Shown: positions 28,503 to 28,684 of the stretch, piece after piece
Layout: each line of letters opens with the position of its first letter
Numbering within the stretch: the stretch's first letter is position 1
Source: Lingula anatina
Taxonomy: Eukaryota; Brachiopoda; Lingulata; Lingulida; Lingulidae
Assembly: GCF_001039355.2 (NCBI RefSeq)
Contig: NW_019775593.1
Span: 182,921 to 211,604, forward strand
Length of the DNA: 28,684 nt
Direction: 5' to 3'
Notes under the pieces: model-generated
Told to the model about the DNA's origin: nothing
Database searches by the model: none
The model's input: the letters and a program-made list of their open reading frames with translations, nothing else
Program-made: the position numbers and the translations under genes

Positions 28503-28684
28503 GATGTCTCACCCAGCACTGTCACACCTAACACAATGTCTCAATTGGTACTGTCACACCTAACACAATGTCTCATCCAGCACTATCACACCTAACACAA
28601 TGTCTCATCCAGCACTGTCACACCTAACACACTGTCTTACCCAGCACTGTCACACCTAACACAATGTCTCATTCAGCACTGTCA
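28503..28684. repeat. 32-bp minisatellite, at least 5.5 copies
   Basis: Unit near CACCTAACACAATGTCTCAT followed by CCAGCACTGTCA. Copy starts at 28525, 28557, 28589, 28621 and 28653 are spaced exactly 32 bp, preceded by a partial copy. It continues past the right edge. Confidence 0.95.

Larger units (their letters stand above)
28171..28684 (-). other. NSUN6: NSUN6 intron, runs off right edge
   Basis: Intron upstream of the PUA exon. It contains a possible retroelement tail at 28351-28400 and a 32-bp minisatellite from 28503 to the edge. The next upstream exon is not in the window. Confidence 0.75.

Noticed and set aside
28503-28684. CRISPR-like array
   Set aside because: The 32-bp units abut directly without unique spacers, and the genome is eukaryotic; it is a minisatellite.

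Overview
The window is nuclear DNA of an invertebrate animal. It is AT-rich, with split genes using GT..AG introns, long introns, microsatellites and many short palindromic repeats. Protein similarity alone fits a bilaterian such as a mollusc or other lophotrochozoan; I cannot name the species. Two single 'n' bases (about 8567 and 24085) show a draft assembly.

Three genes can be supported. (1) On the minus strand at 843-6964, three consecutive exons of a DAAM-type formin (GBD/FH3 region of a Wnt/planar-cell-polarity actin nucleator); the rest of the gene is not visible here. (2) On the plus strand at 19430-23153, a complete three-exon C1GALT1-type core 1 beta-1,3-galactosyltransferase of 373 residues (Golgi mucin-type O-glycosylation). 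(3) On the minus strand at 25218-28170, the last six exons of NSUN6, a tRNA/mRNA cytosine-5 methyltransferase, from the PUA domain to the stop codon; the 5' part lies beyond the right edge. C1GALT1 and NSUN6 converge, and their best poly(A) signals face each other about 30 bp apart near 24.7 kb. The three genes have no evident shared pathway.

Between DAAM and C1GALT1 (about 7-19 kb) I see no confident exon. This stretch holds mobile DNA. The main item is a 2,074-bp foldback-like DNA transposon at 10965-13038: inverted terminal arrays of a 16-bp unit, an exact 8-bp target duplication (GTGAAGAC), and no coding capacity. At least seven loci across the window carry short palindromic MITE-like elements, several sharing a terminal core resembling GATYGATCCAACTCTGCAGGG. 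Two retroelement-like 3' tails, a 16-bp and a 32-bp minisatellite, and CA, C, A and TTTA tracts complete the repeat content.

The items most worth a second look are the foldback element, the loss of the vicinal cysteine pair in the C1GALT1 protein with an N-glycosylation sequon in its place, the facing poly(A) signals, and the related MITE set.
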